DNA from: SVTX01 sp045602385
Lineage (GTDB): Bacteria > Bacillota > Clostridia > Oscillospirales > CAG-272
Direction: 5' to 3'
DNA: 22,546 nucleotides
Assembly: GCA_045602385.1 (NCBI GenBank)
Contig: JAZSBL010000033.1
Location: 1-22,546 of the forward strand
A model generated the notes under the pieces. The model saw only the letters and a program-made list of their open reading frames with translations. It was not told where the DNA came from and ran no database searches. The number at the start of each line of letters is the position of its first letter. Within the stretch, counting starts at the first letter, position 1. Position numbers and translations under genes: made by a program. Positions 7,401-13,546 of this stretch are shown here, piece by piece.

Positions 7401-7429
7401 ATTTTATCACACTTTGAGTGGATTGTCAA
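7401..7429 (-). promoter_or_regulatory. Promoter for the hydrolase gene
   Basis: On the minus strand: TTGACA (7429-7424), 17-bp spacer, TAAAAT (7406-7401) with extended -10 TGA. The start would be near 7394. A second weak candidate (-10 TATAAT at 7318-7313, poor -35) lies beyond the attenuator-like hairpin. Confidence 0.75.
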
Positions 7430-7503
7430 GGGGGTTGTGGGCATTGTGCATAAATTCTGCGAAATAAACAAAAATTTATTGTGAGGTTTTGACAGTTTGC
7501 CTA

Positions 7504-7532
7504 TTGAAATACGCTGTATAACATGCTATAAT
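7504..7532 (+). promoter_or_regulatory. Strong promoter of a gene-less transcript
   Basis: TTGAAA (7504-7509), 17-bp spacer, TATAAT (7527-7532) with extended -10 TGC. An additional TTGACA lies at 7489-7494. Transcription would run plus-ward from about 7539, divergent from the hydrolase promoter. Confidence 0.78.
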
Positions 7533-7538
7533 ATAGAC

Positions 7539-8060
7539 ACAAGAAAGGAAGGTACGGTCCAATGGAAGCATAAGAACCGAACGATTCTAATCTTAAAAAA
7601 GGAAGGTAAGATCCAATGAGAATCTAACCCCCGGGCTTTAAAGAAAACTGAATTCGGACACGTGTGGACGTGAATGAAAAAAAGTAATTAAAAATTGAAT
7701 AAGAACAAAATACACGGCGGTGTTACGCATTTATATAGATTTTATATAGAAGAATGGTAAACTTAAGTAAGTATTTTAATTGTTCGGATTCAAGAGTTCT
7801 GAAAAGCCAAAAAAAAATTTCGCCTTTTGCAGCAAAGAGGTACAGGGAAAACATACTGGAGCTCACGGTTGAGCATTGAACGAAATGAAAATGATGTTTT
7901 AGGCGTTGTATTGATGCGGGAGCAAATGGTAGACTAAGAAAGAGAGGATAGCCAAAAAAGATGTTAGATATCAAGAGTGAACAGAAATAGCCCTTGGTCG
8001 CGGTGTAAAGAAATCGGGATCAAGGGCTATTTCTGATTTTGGGGATAGATTTGACGGCGT
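7539..8060 (+). other. Transcribed region with tiny ORFs, no convincing gene
   Basis: About 520 nt between a strong promoter and a terminator without a normal gene. An imperfect tandem repeat (7544-7564 and 7598-7618, 19 of 21 identical) gives GGAAGG-N8-ATG twice, each opening a 3-codon frame: MEA stop (7562-7573) and MRI stop (7616-7627). The second site sits in a hairpin (GATTCT/AGAATC, ATCTTA/TAAGAT, 7583-7624) that shows GGAAGG in its loop. Further short frames are MVNLSKYF... (41 aa, 7754-7879, no good ribosome site) and MLDIKSEQK (7961-7990, after AGAGAGGA). Frame 7803-7940, without an ATG near its start, also reads protein-like up to VLMREQMVD. It could be a non-coding RNA, a leader-peptide cluster or gene debris. 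I recognise no RNA family. Confidence 0.45.
7982..8040 (+). terminator. Long-stem hairpin, possible terminator
   Basis: A perfect 15-bp stem (CAGAAATAGCCCTTG, 7982-7996, with 8021-8035) around a 24-nt loop, followed by ATTTTGGGG. The T-run is short, so termination is uncertain; it may be a structural element of the 7539-8060 transcript. Confidence 0.5.
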
Positions 8061-8090
8061 AAGGCTCCCACGGGGGGCTTTTCTTTTTTG
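8061..8090 (+). terminator. Intrinsic terminator before the ZIP gene
   Basis: AAGGCTCCC pairs with GGGGGCTTT (one G-T) around ACG and is followed by TCTTTTTT. It should end the upstream gene-less transcript and insulate the ZIP gene, which has its own promoter. Confidence 0.75.
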
Positions 8091-8156
8091 AATATTTCTG
8101 TTTTTCGATTTGTGAGAACCATTGTTGGAAATTATTTGCTATTTTTGCTTTTGATA

Positions 8157-8185
8157 TTGAAAAAAACGAGAAAATGTGATATTAT
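8157..8185 (+). promoter_or_regulatory. Promoter for the ZIP transporter gene
   Basis: TTGAAA (8157-8162), 17-bp spacer, TATTAT (8180-8185) with extended -10 TGA; the leader is about 33 nt with AAGGGGAAG before the ATG at 8225. I see no metal-regulator operator or riboswitch. Confidence 0.72.
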
Positions 8186-8224
8186 TTTCTTGATAGAATT
8201 GAAAACACAAGGGGAAGTACATAC

Positions 8225-8983
8225 ATGGAAATAGTTGCTTTAACTGCACTGGGTGTTGGCGGGGCGACCGCTATTGGCGCGATCATCGGATTTCTTTTTA
8301 AAAATCCTTCACACAAGGTCAATGATCTGATCTTGTCTTTCGCCGCGGGTGTCATGCTCTCGGCGGCTGTGATCGGTCTTATTTTGCCGTCTGTTGAGAC
8401 GGGTGGAGATTTCGCTATACTTATCACTGCCGCGGGAATCTTCGCGGGAGCGCTTTGTCTTAACCTTATAGACAAGCTTGTGCCTCATCTGCACAAGATG
8501 ACGGGGCAGGACATCGAGGGACATCCCGAACAGGCGGCGAGAATAAACAAGGTTTTACTTTTTGTTATCGCTATCGGTATTCACAATTTGCCCGAGGGTA
8601 TTGCGGCGGGCGTGAGCTTTGGCACGGGAGATCTCTCACAGGCGCTCTCTGTTGCGCTTGGTATTGCGCTTCAGAACATTCCCGAGGGAATGGTTATTAT
8701 CGCTCCGATGCTTGCGACGGGCATGAGCCGTCCAAGGACGCTCGCAATAGCGCTTCTGACCGGTCTTGTTGAGGTTATAGGCACATTTATCGGCTACTTT
8801 GCGGTGAACATTTCTGCGGCAATTTTGCCTTTCGCTCTTGCGTTTGCGGGCGGCACAATGCTTTACGTTGTCAGCGACGAAATGATACCCGAAACGCACC
8901 ACGACAATCATTCGGGCGCGACCTATGCGCTCTTGGCGGGATTTGTTCTGATGCTGGCGGTGGATTTCTTCCTGGGGCATTAA
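8225..8983 (+). CDS. ZIP-family divalent metal transporter
   Basis: 252-aa polytopic membrane protein of the ZIP family (GufA/ZupT-like), which imports Zn(II), and in some members Fe(II) or Mn(II), into the cytoplasm. The two hallmark metal-site motifs are present: H120-NLPEG and Q150-NIPEG, both in helices; E183 in LVEVIG and the DEMIPETHH segment near the C-terminus complete the usual pattern. Eight hydrophobic segments can be traced. A His-bearing loop (VPHLHKMTGQDIEGHPEQ, about 86-103) lies before the HNLPEG helix, where ZIP proteins carry their cytoplasmic metal-sensing loop. Length is normal for bacterial members. It is transcribed alone between two terminators. Metal specificity cannot be decided. 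Confidence 0.92.
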   Translation: MEIVALTALGVGGATAIGAIIGFLFKNPSHKVNDLILSFAAGVMLSAAVIGLILPSVETGGDFAILITAAGIFAGALCLNLIDKLVPHLHKMTGQDIEGHPEQAARINKVLLFVIAIGIHNLPEGIAAGVSFGTGDLSQALSVALGIALQNIPEGMVIIAPMLATGMSRPRTLAIALLTGLVEVIGTFIGYFAVNISAAILPFALAFAGGTMLYVVSDEMIPETHHDNHSGATYALLAGFVLMLAVDFFLGH

Positions 8984-8990
8984 TACCACT

Positions 8991-9019
8991 AAAAAGAGAG
9001 GTCTTGCCTCTCTTTTTTT
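8991..9019 (+). terminator. Intrinsic terminator after the ZIP gene
   Basis: AAAAAGAGAGG and CCTCTCTTTTT form a stem around TCTTG, with a run of seven T at the end. It starts 8 nt after the ZIP stop codon. Confidence 0.9.
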
Positions 9020-9103
9020 ACTTTTCGGCGCGAGAATGGAAAAGGTCGCCCAAAATGTCAAAATTGAGTCGGTAAAAATACCGAAAGAAGCACTTAAAAG
9101 TCA

Positions 9104-9132
9104 TTGACACGCGTGTTTTTATGTGGTACAAT
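9104..9132 (+). promoter_or_regulatory. Promoter of the uxuAB operon
   Basis: TTGACA (9104-9109), 17-bp spacer, TACAAT (9127-9132) with extended -10 TGG. The start near 9139 gives a leader of about 125 nt. No clear operator palindrome overlaps the core promoter. Confidence 0.8.
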
Positions 9133-9144
9133 TATTATACTAGG

Positions 9145-9225
9145 GTGAGTGTGATCTGATCGTTGATCACCTCACGGCTTATGCGGCGATTTCGTCGCAG
9201 GGAAGGGCTTTCGGGGTAAGCCCCG
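9145..9225 (+). promoter_or_regulatory. Structured 5' leader of uxuA
   Basis: Three consecutive hairpins lie in the leader: GTGAG-T-GTGATC with GATCAC-CTCAC (9145-9175), TGCGGCG-ATTT-CGTCGCA (9182-9199), and either GGGCTT/AAGCCC (9205-9223) or the exclusive CGGGG-TAAG-CCCCG (9212-9225). No T-run follows, so it is not a plain terminator. It does not match a riboswitch class I know. It could control message stability or translation of uxuA. Confidence 0.5.
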
Positions 9226-9263
9226 CAAGCGGACTTCACAAAAAACAAAGGAGAAAAGCGAAT

Positions 9264-10352
9264 ATGCCAATGCAAATGACATTCCGCTGGTACGGTGAGG
9301 GTAACGACCGTATCAAGCTGTCGGACATTAAACAGATTCCCGGTGTTGACGGTATCGTTTGGGCTCTGCACCACAAAATGCCCGGCGAGATCTGGGAAGA
9401 GCATGAGATCGCCGAGGTTAAGCGTCAGCTTGACGAGTACGGCTTCAACATGGACGTTGTTGAGTCTGTAAACGTGCACGACGATATCAAGATCGGTCTT
9501 CCTACCCGCGACCTCTACATCGAAAACTACAAGACAACCATCAGAAACCTCTCCAAATTCGGAGTTAAGGTTATCTGCTACAACTTCATGCCTATCTTTG
9601 ACTGGACTCGCTCCAATCTCTTCCATCCCGTAGGAGACGGCTCGACCGCCCTTTTCTACGAGAAAAATATGATCCAGGATGACTACAACGCTATGGCGAA
9701 GTACATACTTGACTTCACAGAGAAGTACAATATGTCCTTCCCCGGCTGGGAGCCCGAAAGAATGGCGAAGCTCGACGAGCTTTTCAAGGCTTATGAGGGC
9801 GTTGATCACGAGAAGCTTTGGGCTAACCTCAAGTACTTCCTTGAGGCAATTATGCCAACCTGCCGCGAGTGCGACATCAAGATGGCGATCCACATGGACG
9901 ACCCACCGTGGGATATCTTCGGTCTGCCCAGACTTCTTATCAACGAGGAGAACATCAACAGATTCCTTCGCATGGTTGACGATGAGTACAACTGCTTGAC
10001 TCTTTGCTCCGGAAGCCTTAACGCAGACCCCAACAACAACGTAGCGGACATCGTTCGCAAGCATTGCGACAGAATCGCGTTTGCTCACATAAGAAACGTA
10101 AAGCACTTCGAGAACGGTGACTTCTCCGAGGCAAGCCACAGAGATTGCGACGGCGACACCGGTATTCTTGAGATCCTCAAGGCATACCACGATTGCGGAT
10201 TCGAGGGCTACATCCGTCCCGACCACGGCAGACACCTCTGGAACGAGGGCCCCGGTACCGTTCGTCCCGGCTACGGACTTTACGACCGTGCGCTTGGCAT
10301 AATGTACATGCTCGGCGTTTGGGACAGCCTTGAAAAATTTGATAAAAAATAA
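9264..10352 (+). CDS. uxuA: D-mannonate dehydratase
   Basis: 362-aa cytoplasmic enzyme that dehydrates D-mannonate to 2-keto-3-deoxy-D-gluconate in glucuronate catabolism, with Mn(II) or Fe(II). The whole length follows UxuA: FRWYGEGNDRIKLSDIKQIP at the N-terminus, ESVNVHDDIKIGLPTRD (67-83), CYNFMPIFDWTR (105-116), KMAIHMDDPPWDIFGLPR (206-223), CSGSL (248-252), HIRNV (275-279) and RPDHGR (318-323). These supply the His, Cys and Asp metal ligands of the TIM-barrel family. Length is normal. AAAGGAG precedes the ATG at 9264. It is followed after 12 nt by a mannonate oxidoreductase gene, the classical pairing. Confidence 0.96.
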   Translation: MPMQMTFRWYGEGNDRIKLSDIKQIPGVDGIVWALHHKMPGEIWEEHEIAEVKRQLDEYGFNMDVVESVNVHDDIKIGLPTRDLYIENYKTTIRNLSKFGVKVICYNFMPIFDWTRSNLFHPVGDGSTALFYEKNMIQDDYNAMAKYILDFTEKYNMSFPGWEPERMAKLDELFKAYEGVDHEKLWANLKYFLEAIMPTCRECDIKMAIHMDDPPWDIFGLPRLLINEENINRFLRMVDDEYNCLTLCSGSLNADPNNNVADIVRKHCDRIAFAHIRNVKHFENGDFSEASHRDCDGDTGILEILKAYHDCGFEGYIRPDHGRHLWNEGPGTVRPGYGLYDRALGIMYMLGVWDSLEKFDKK

Positions 10353-10364
10353 GGAGAAATAAAA

Positions 10365-11210
10365 ATGATTCAGCTTCCTATTAACGTAGATTACAGCGGC
10401 AAGGTAGTTGTCGTAACAGGCGCGGGCGGACTTATCTGTGGCGCAATGGCAAGAGCATTTGCTCAGTCCGGCGCAAAGGTTGCAGCTCTCGACCTCAACG
10501 AGGACGCAGTCAAGGCACTTGCTGCAGAGCTTAAGGCAGAGGGTTACATCTGCGAGGGATACAAGGCAAACGTTCTTGATCCTGCGGCTCTTGAAGAGGT
10601 ACACAAGGCGGTTCTCGCTGACCTCGGTCCTTGCGATATTCTTGTAAACGGTGCCGGCGGTAACAACCCCAGAGCAACTACCGACAACGAGTATCAGCAT
10701 GAGGCTAAGGAGGGCGGCAAGTCCTTCTTCGATCTTCAGGCAGACGGCGTTGACTTCGTTTTCAAGCTCAACTTCCAGGGAACACTTCTTCCCACACAGG
10801 CATTTGCAAAGGATATGGTGGAAAAGAAGGCGGGCTGCATTCTCAACGTTTCCTCTATGAATGCCTACACTCCTCTTACAAAGATCCCCGCATACTCTGC
10901 TGCTAAGGCAGGTATCTCCAACTTCACACAGTGGCTTGCTACTCACTTTGCAGGCACAGGCATCCGTTGCAACGCTATCGCTCCCGGATTCCTTGTTTCC
11001 GCGCAGAACTACAAGCTCCTCTTCAACGAGGACGGAACACCCACAGCAAGAAGCGCGAAGATCCTCAACGGCACTCCTATGGGAAGATTTGTTGATGCTT
11101 CCGAGCTTCTCGGCGGTACGCTCTTCCTTTGCGACGACAAGAGCGCGTCTGCAATTACAGGTGTAGTTCTTCCCATTGACTGCGGCTTCGCAGCTTACTC
11201 GGGAGTTTGA
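10365..11210 (+). CDS. uxuB: SDR-type D-mannonate oxidoreductase (fructuronate reductase)
   Basis: 281-aa short-chain dehydrogenase/reductase. VVVVTGAGGLICGAMARA (14-31) is the nucleotide-binding turn, of the variant found in SDR-type mannonate oxidoreductases. ILVNGAGG (92-99), catalytic S163/S164 in NVSSMNAY and Y177-SAAK181 are all present. It would reduce D-fructuronate to D-mannonate with NAD(P)H, the step before UxuA. This is the Bacillus YjmF-type enzyme, unrelated to the long-chain E. coli UxuB. GGAG lies 8-11 nt before the ATG, and uxuA is immediately upstream in the same operon. A gluconate-type or other sugar-acid dehydrogenase is the alternative, but the uxuA linkage makes this unlikely. 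No uronate isomerase is in the window. Confidence 0.9.
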   Translation: MIQLPINVDYSGKVVVVTGAGGLICGAMARAFAQSGAKVAALDLNEDAVKALAAELKAEGYICEGYKANVLDPAALEEVHKAVLADLGPCDILVNGAGGNNPRATTDNEYQHEAKEGGKSFFDLQADGVDFVFKLNFQGTLLPTQAFAKDMVEKKAGCILNVSSMNAYTPLTKIPAYSAAKAGISNFTQWLATHFAGTGIRCNAIAPGFLVSAQNYKLLFNEDGTPTARSAKILNGTPMGRFVDASELLGGTLFLCDDKSASAITGVVLPIDCGFAAYSGV

Positions 11211-11220
11211 TTTAGATTTA

Positions 11221-11260
11221 ATAAAGAAAAGAGTAGGGGAAACCCTACTCTTTTCTTTAT
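11221..11260. terminator. Long perfect terminator between uxuB and tRNA-Pro unit
   Basis: An 18-bp perfect stem (11221-11238 with 11243-11260) around GAAA, rich in A at one base and T at the other, so usable on both strands. It ends uxuAB on the plus strand. On the minus strand it directly follows a displaced tRNA-Pro 3' end and may be the original tRNA terminator. Confidence 0.88.
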
Positions 11261-11443
11261 GGTCGAAGTGACAGGACTCTGAACCATGTTTTGCACCAAC
11301 ATTAATTTAGACTTGAAATCCACACGGCGCAAAACGATCCGCTCCTCAAAGCGGAGAGGTTCTTCGTCGGTAATATGCAACAAAAAAAACAACAGGAAGG
11401 GAAAATCCCTTCCTGTTGTTTTTTGGTCGAAGTGACAGGACTC
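11260..11443 (-). repeat. tRNA-Pro 3'-end unit with three-way-junction fold
   Basis: The 20 bases 11260-11279 are identical to 11424-11443, the 3' end of tRNA-Pro including CCA, giving a 164-bp unit. Reading the minus strand after the tRNA: a terminator (11381-11424), then GAACC (11362-11358), hairpin CCGCT/AGCGG (11354-11339), a long stem GTTTTGC/GCAAAAC extended by GG/CC across a mismatch (11335-11288) with an AT-rich loop, GGTTC (11285-11281), one extra A, then the displaced GAGTCCTGTCACTTCGACCA. The order and fold are the same as in the tRNA-Lys units although the sequence is different. No ORF is present. Confidence 0.78.
11382..11424 (-). terminator. Intrinsic terminator after tRNA-Pro
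   Basis: AAAAAACAACAGGAAGGGA and TCCCTTCCTGTTGTTTTTT form a stem of about 19 bp around a short A-loop; on the minus strand it directly follows the tRNA CCA end and finishes in a T-run. Confidence 0.88.
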
Positions 11444-11499
11444 GAACCTGCAGCATCTAGCTCCCAAAGCTAGCGCGCTACCAATTGCGCCACACCTCG
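11424..11499 (-). tRNA. tRNA-Pro (anticodon TGG)
   Basis: A 76-nt tRNA with encoded CCA. On the minus strand the acceptor stem CGAGGTG pairs with CACTTCG, the anticodon stem CTAGC/GCTAG closes loop TTTGGGA with anticodon TGG, and the T-loop is TTCGAGT. It decodes CCN proline codons. Its 3' end is repeated 164 bp downstream, see the adjoining repeat. Confidence 0.95.
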
Positions 11500-11510
11500 T
11501 CACGGGTTAT

Positions 11511-11539
11511 ATTATACCAAAGTGGAGGCGTTTTGTCAA
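11511..11539 (-). promoter_or_regulatory. Consensus promoter of tRNA-Pro
   Basis: On the minus strand: TTGACA (11539-11534), 17-bp spacer, TATAAT (11516-11511), with extended -10 TGG. Both hexamers are perfect consensus. The start would be about 5 nt before the mature tRNA 5' end. Confidence 0.88.
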
Positions 11540-11576
11540 GTCGTAAAATGATTTTATATTTTTTTTTGCTCCATAA

Positions 11577-11606
11577 AAAGGACTGCTCGCAAGGTCAGTC
11601 CTCTTT
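11577..11606 (-). terminator. Intrinsic terminator after the GNAT gene
   Basis: GGACTG pairs with CAGTCC around a 10-nt loop; on the minus strand TTTTTATGG follows. The GNAT stop codon (11595-11597) lies inside the hairpin, so the last codons are part of the terminator. Confidence 0.75.
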
Positions 11607-12038
11607 TTTTAGTTCGAGGTAGGGAAGTACCTCAAAGCCGCATTTTTCGTAGAGCTTTACGGCTCCTTCGTTCTCGGGCTCTGCCTCGAGGCGGAAGATG
11701 CAGTTCTGATATTTATTCGTGATATGGTCAAGGAGCACTTTGCCAAGGCCTTTGCCTCGATATTCGTCTTTAAGGTAGATATCCTCTATCCAAAAGCAGG
11801 GCTTACCGAACTCGGTAGAAAAGCTTTTTGCTACCATTGCATATCCCTGTATCTCGCGTTCGCCCTCAAGGATATATCCTTCAAGGTAGGGGCTATCGTT
11901 TACGCAGTTTTCTACATCCGCGCGGAATATTTCGTCCGAGCCGTTACTGAGCACGGCGGGCGAGGCGTAAAACACCTTCATCATCTCATACACTGCCTCC
12001 GCGTCATCTCTTGTCATCATTCTGATAGTACTGTTCAT
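11595..12038 (-). CDS. GNAT-family N-acetyltransferase
   Basis: 147-aa acetyl-CoA-dependent acyltransferase. The core GNAT motif IEDIYLKDEYRGKGLGKVLL (84-103) contains R94-G-K-G-L-G99, the pyrophosphate-binding loop. The C-terminal EAEPENEGAVKLYEKCGF (118-135) is the usual motif B, with the Tyr that often protonates the leaving thiol. The acceptor substrate (small amine, peptide N-terminus or antibiotic) cannot be told. The ATG at 12038 was chosen because it has ACGGAG 9-14 nt upstream and starts the domain. A perfect consensus promoter lies just upstream, so this gene is expressed separately from the regulator gene before it. Confidence 0.88.
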   Translation of the reverse strand: MNSTIRMMTRDDAEAVYEMMKVFYASPAVLSNGSDEIFRADVENCVNDSPYLEGYILEGEREIQGYAMVAKSFSTEFGKPCFWIEDIYLKDEYRGKGLGKVLLDHITNKYQNCIFRLEAEPENEGAVKLYEKCGFEVLPYLELKKED

Positions 12039-12067
12039 TTTATTTCTCCGTTTGTGTCGTTGCATTT

Positions 12068-12096
12068 ATTATATAACAATTCAGGGAGATTGTCAA
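12068..12096 (-). promoter_or_regulatory. Consensus promoter of the GNAT gene
   Basis: On the minus strand: TTGACA (12096-12091), 17-bp spacer, TATAAT (12073-12068). Both boxes match consensus; the leader is about 23 nt. Confidence 0.88.
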
Positions 12097-12110
12097 CGGT
12101 ATACAAAGAA

Positions 12111-12137
12111 AAAGGGCCGACCCTCGGTCAGCCCTTT
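12111..12137 (-). terminator. Intrinsic terminator after the HTH regulator gene
   Basis: AAAGGGC-GACC and GGTC-GCCCTTT pair across one internal mismatch around CTC; on the minus strand TTTCTTTGTAT follows. It separates the HTH gene from the GNAT promoter. Confidence 0.8.
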
Positions 12138-12173
12138 GTTGCTGTTCTTTACAATAAATTGGAATTTGAAATC

Positions 12174-12782
12174 TTATTTCTTTAATACTTTCTTACACCA
12201 AGTGCGCTTGTTGCAATTCGGGCACTTCAAATATCTGGTTGTCCCACGGTGCATTGCGTTCAATGCCTGTTTATAGGTAGGCACTATCTCGTAGCCGCAA
12301 TTTTTACACTTGTAAGCGCCCACGCTTACCTCAAGCCTCAACGCATAGAAGCAGGGTATTAAAAACACAACGCAAATGCACAAAATTGCTACCAGCTGCC
12401 ACGGGCCCTCGGGTATCAAAAATGCGGCAACGAACAAGCCTCCGATCAGCGCAATCATGCTTACGATCATAATCGCCCACATGGTAGTCCAGATGGTTTT
12501 GTTTTTCTGCTCCAGCTCCTTTGCCATTTTCAAAAGAAGCTCTTCGTTTTTCTGATTATTGTTTTCCATACTCGTTTTTTCCCCCATTAATAATTCGTTT
12601 ACCGTGATACCGAGAGTGTCGCACAAGTCAAGCATGATAGCCGTGTCCGGCATCGCTCTGCCTGTTTCCCACTTGGACACCGCTCTGTCGGTAATATTCA
12701 TTTTTTCAGCAAGCTGCGCCTGAGTCAAGCCTATATGCTTTCTGCGCTCTGCAATAAATTTTCCTATCTTTACCTGATCCAC
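12174..12782 (-). CDS. Membrane-bound XRE-type HTH regulator with zinc ribbon
   Basis: 202-aa protein with three parts. Residues 6-66 form an XRE/Cro helix-turn-helix (IGLTQAQLAEKMNITDRAVS, SKWETGRAMPD), the DNA-binding domain. Residues 73-97 are a charged, probably coiled linker. Two membrane segments (about 98-122 and 127-148) follow, then a C-terminal zinc ribbon with C159-x2-C162 and C187-x2-C190. The start is GTG with AAAGGAGAGG upstream. A membrane-tethered repressor whose ribbon senses or binds a partner is a reasonable inference; targets and signal are unknown. Similar HTH-plus-membrane proteins are common in gut Clostridia. It has its own extended -10 promoter and terminator, so it is a single-gene unit. 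Confidence 0.85.
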   Translation of the reverse strand: MDQVKIGKFIAERRKHIGLTQAQLAEKMNITDRAVSKWETGRAMPDTAIMLDLCDTLGITVNELLMGEKTSMENNNQKNEELLLKMAKELEQKNKTIWTTMWAIMIVSMIALIGGLFVAAFLIPEGPWQLVAILCICVVFLIPCFYALRLEVSVGAYKCKNCGYEIVPTYKQALNAMHRGTTRYLKCPNCNKRTWCKKVLKK

Positions 12783-12805
12783 GTTAGTCCTCTCCTTTCA
12801 CCATG

Positions 12806-12834
12806 ATTATATCAATGATTCGCTATAAAATCCA
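12806..12834 (-). promoter_or_regulatory. Promoter for the HTH regulator gene
   Basis: On the minus strand: TGGATT (weak -35, 12834-12829), 17-bp spacer, TATAAT (12811-12806) with extended -10 TGA. It depends mainly on the extended -10. Confidence 0.55.
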
Positions 12835-12843
12835 CATACCGGT

Positions 12844-12866
12844 GGTTGAGTGGGGGAAAATCAACC
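12844..12866 (-). other. Hairpin after ktrA
   Basis: GGTTGA (12844-12849) pairs with TCAACC (12861-12866) 23 nt beyond the ktrA stop. No T-run follows, so it may protect the message end rather than terminate transcription. Confidence 0.35.
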
Positions 12867-12888
12867 TGCGGTGTCACTTTTTCGCTTA

Positions 12889-13533
12889 TTATATGTTGCT
12901 GAGCCTTGCGGTATTCGCGATTACTATAAGCGTCATGGACTTATCAAGCGGCTCTTCGGGGTTTACGTTTACGTTGACCTTATCACCGCTCTTGATCGCT
13001 ACGATGTTTAGTCCGTGCTTTTTACGGAGATTCAGCTCTATCAGGTTTTTTCCTACCCACTCGTCTCTAACGGTTATCTCAACGATAGACACGTCATCCG
13101 AGAGGGAAAGCATATCGATAAATCCCGATGAGAGAAGGTTCCTTGCAAGGCGCACGCCCGACTCCTTCTCGGGGAACACGACCTGATCCGCTCCAACCCT
13201 TAAAAGTATCTTCTGGTGCATCTCGTTGCCACACTTTGCGATGACGGTCTTAACTCCCGCCTCTTTGCAAAGCGTCACCGCCATTACGCTTGCCTCAAGA
13301 TTGCTTGCCATACATATTATGGCCATATCTATATCCGCAACGCCCAGCTTTTCGATAACCTCGGCGTCGGTCACGTCGGCGCATTTGCAGATTGGCAGAT
13401 ATGCCGCCGCGTCGTTTACTGTCTCCCGGTTGTCATCTACCGCGATGACCTCCATACCATTATCAACAAGCTCTCGGGCAACTGCCATTCCGTATCTTCC
13501 AAGTCCGAAAACTGCGTAAGTTCTTTTTTTCAT
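12889..13533 (-). CDS. ktrA: Potassium uptake regulatory subunit KtrA/TrkA (RCK)
   Basis: 214-aa cytoplasmic gating ring subunit of a Ktr/Trk potassium channel. The N-terminal RCK_N Rossmann domain begins with YAVFGLGRYG (6-15), the nucleotide-binding loop, and has the acidic VDD end of strand 2; it binds ATP/ADP or NAD(H). A C-terminal RCK_C domain (about 135-210) would bind c-di-AMP in related Bacillota, which is family knowledge and not visible here. The ATG at 13533 with AAAGGAG is preferred to an in-frame TTG at 13554 that overlaps ktrB. The 13-nt gap after ktrB shows one operon. Confidence 0.93.
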   Translation of the reverse strand: MKKRTYAVFGLGRYGMAVARELVDNGMEVIAVDDNRETVNDAAAYLPICKCADVTDAEVIEKLGVADIDMAIICMASNLEASVMAVTLCKEAGVKTVIAKCGNEMHQKILLRVGADQVVFPEKESGVRLARNLLSSGFIDMLSLSDDVSIVEITVRDEWVGKNLIELNLRKKHGLNIVAIKSGDKVNVNVNPEEPLDKSMTLIVIANTARLSNI

Positions 13534-13546
13534 AGCCGCTTCTCCT

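Noticed and set aside
7289..7471. N-terminal extension of the alpha/beta hydrolase (61 codons)
   Set aside because: It would translate through the promoter, the attenuator-like hairpin and the ribosome site; the ATG at 7288 begins a normal membrane anchor.
7723..7974. An 83-codon minus-strand frame rich in Phe/Leu in the gene-less region
   Set aside because: No ribosome site or promoter, composition follows the AT-rich antisense of the plus-strand region, and no family is recognised.
7539..8060. tmRNA, RNase P RNA or 6S RNA in the gene-less transcript
   Set aside because: None of the conserved cores (tmRNA tRNA-like ends and tag frame, RNase P GAGGAAAGTCC, 6S bulged hairpin) is present.
9135..10946. 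A 603-codon open frame on the minus strand across uxuA and most of uxuB
   Set aside because: It lies exactly opposite two well-recognised genes, has no ribosome site or family motif, and arises from their biased codon use.
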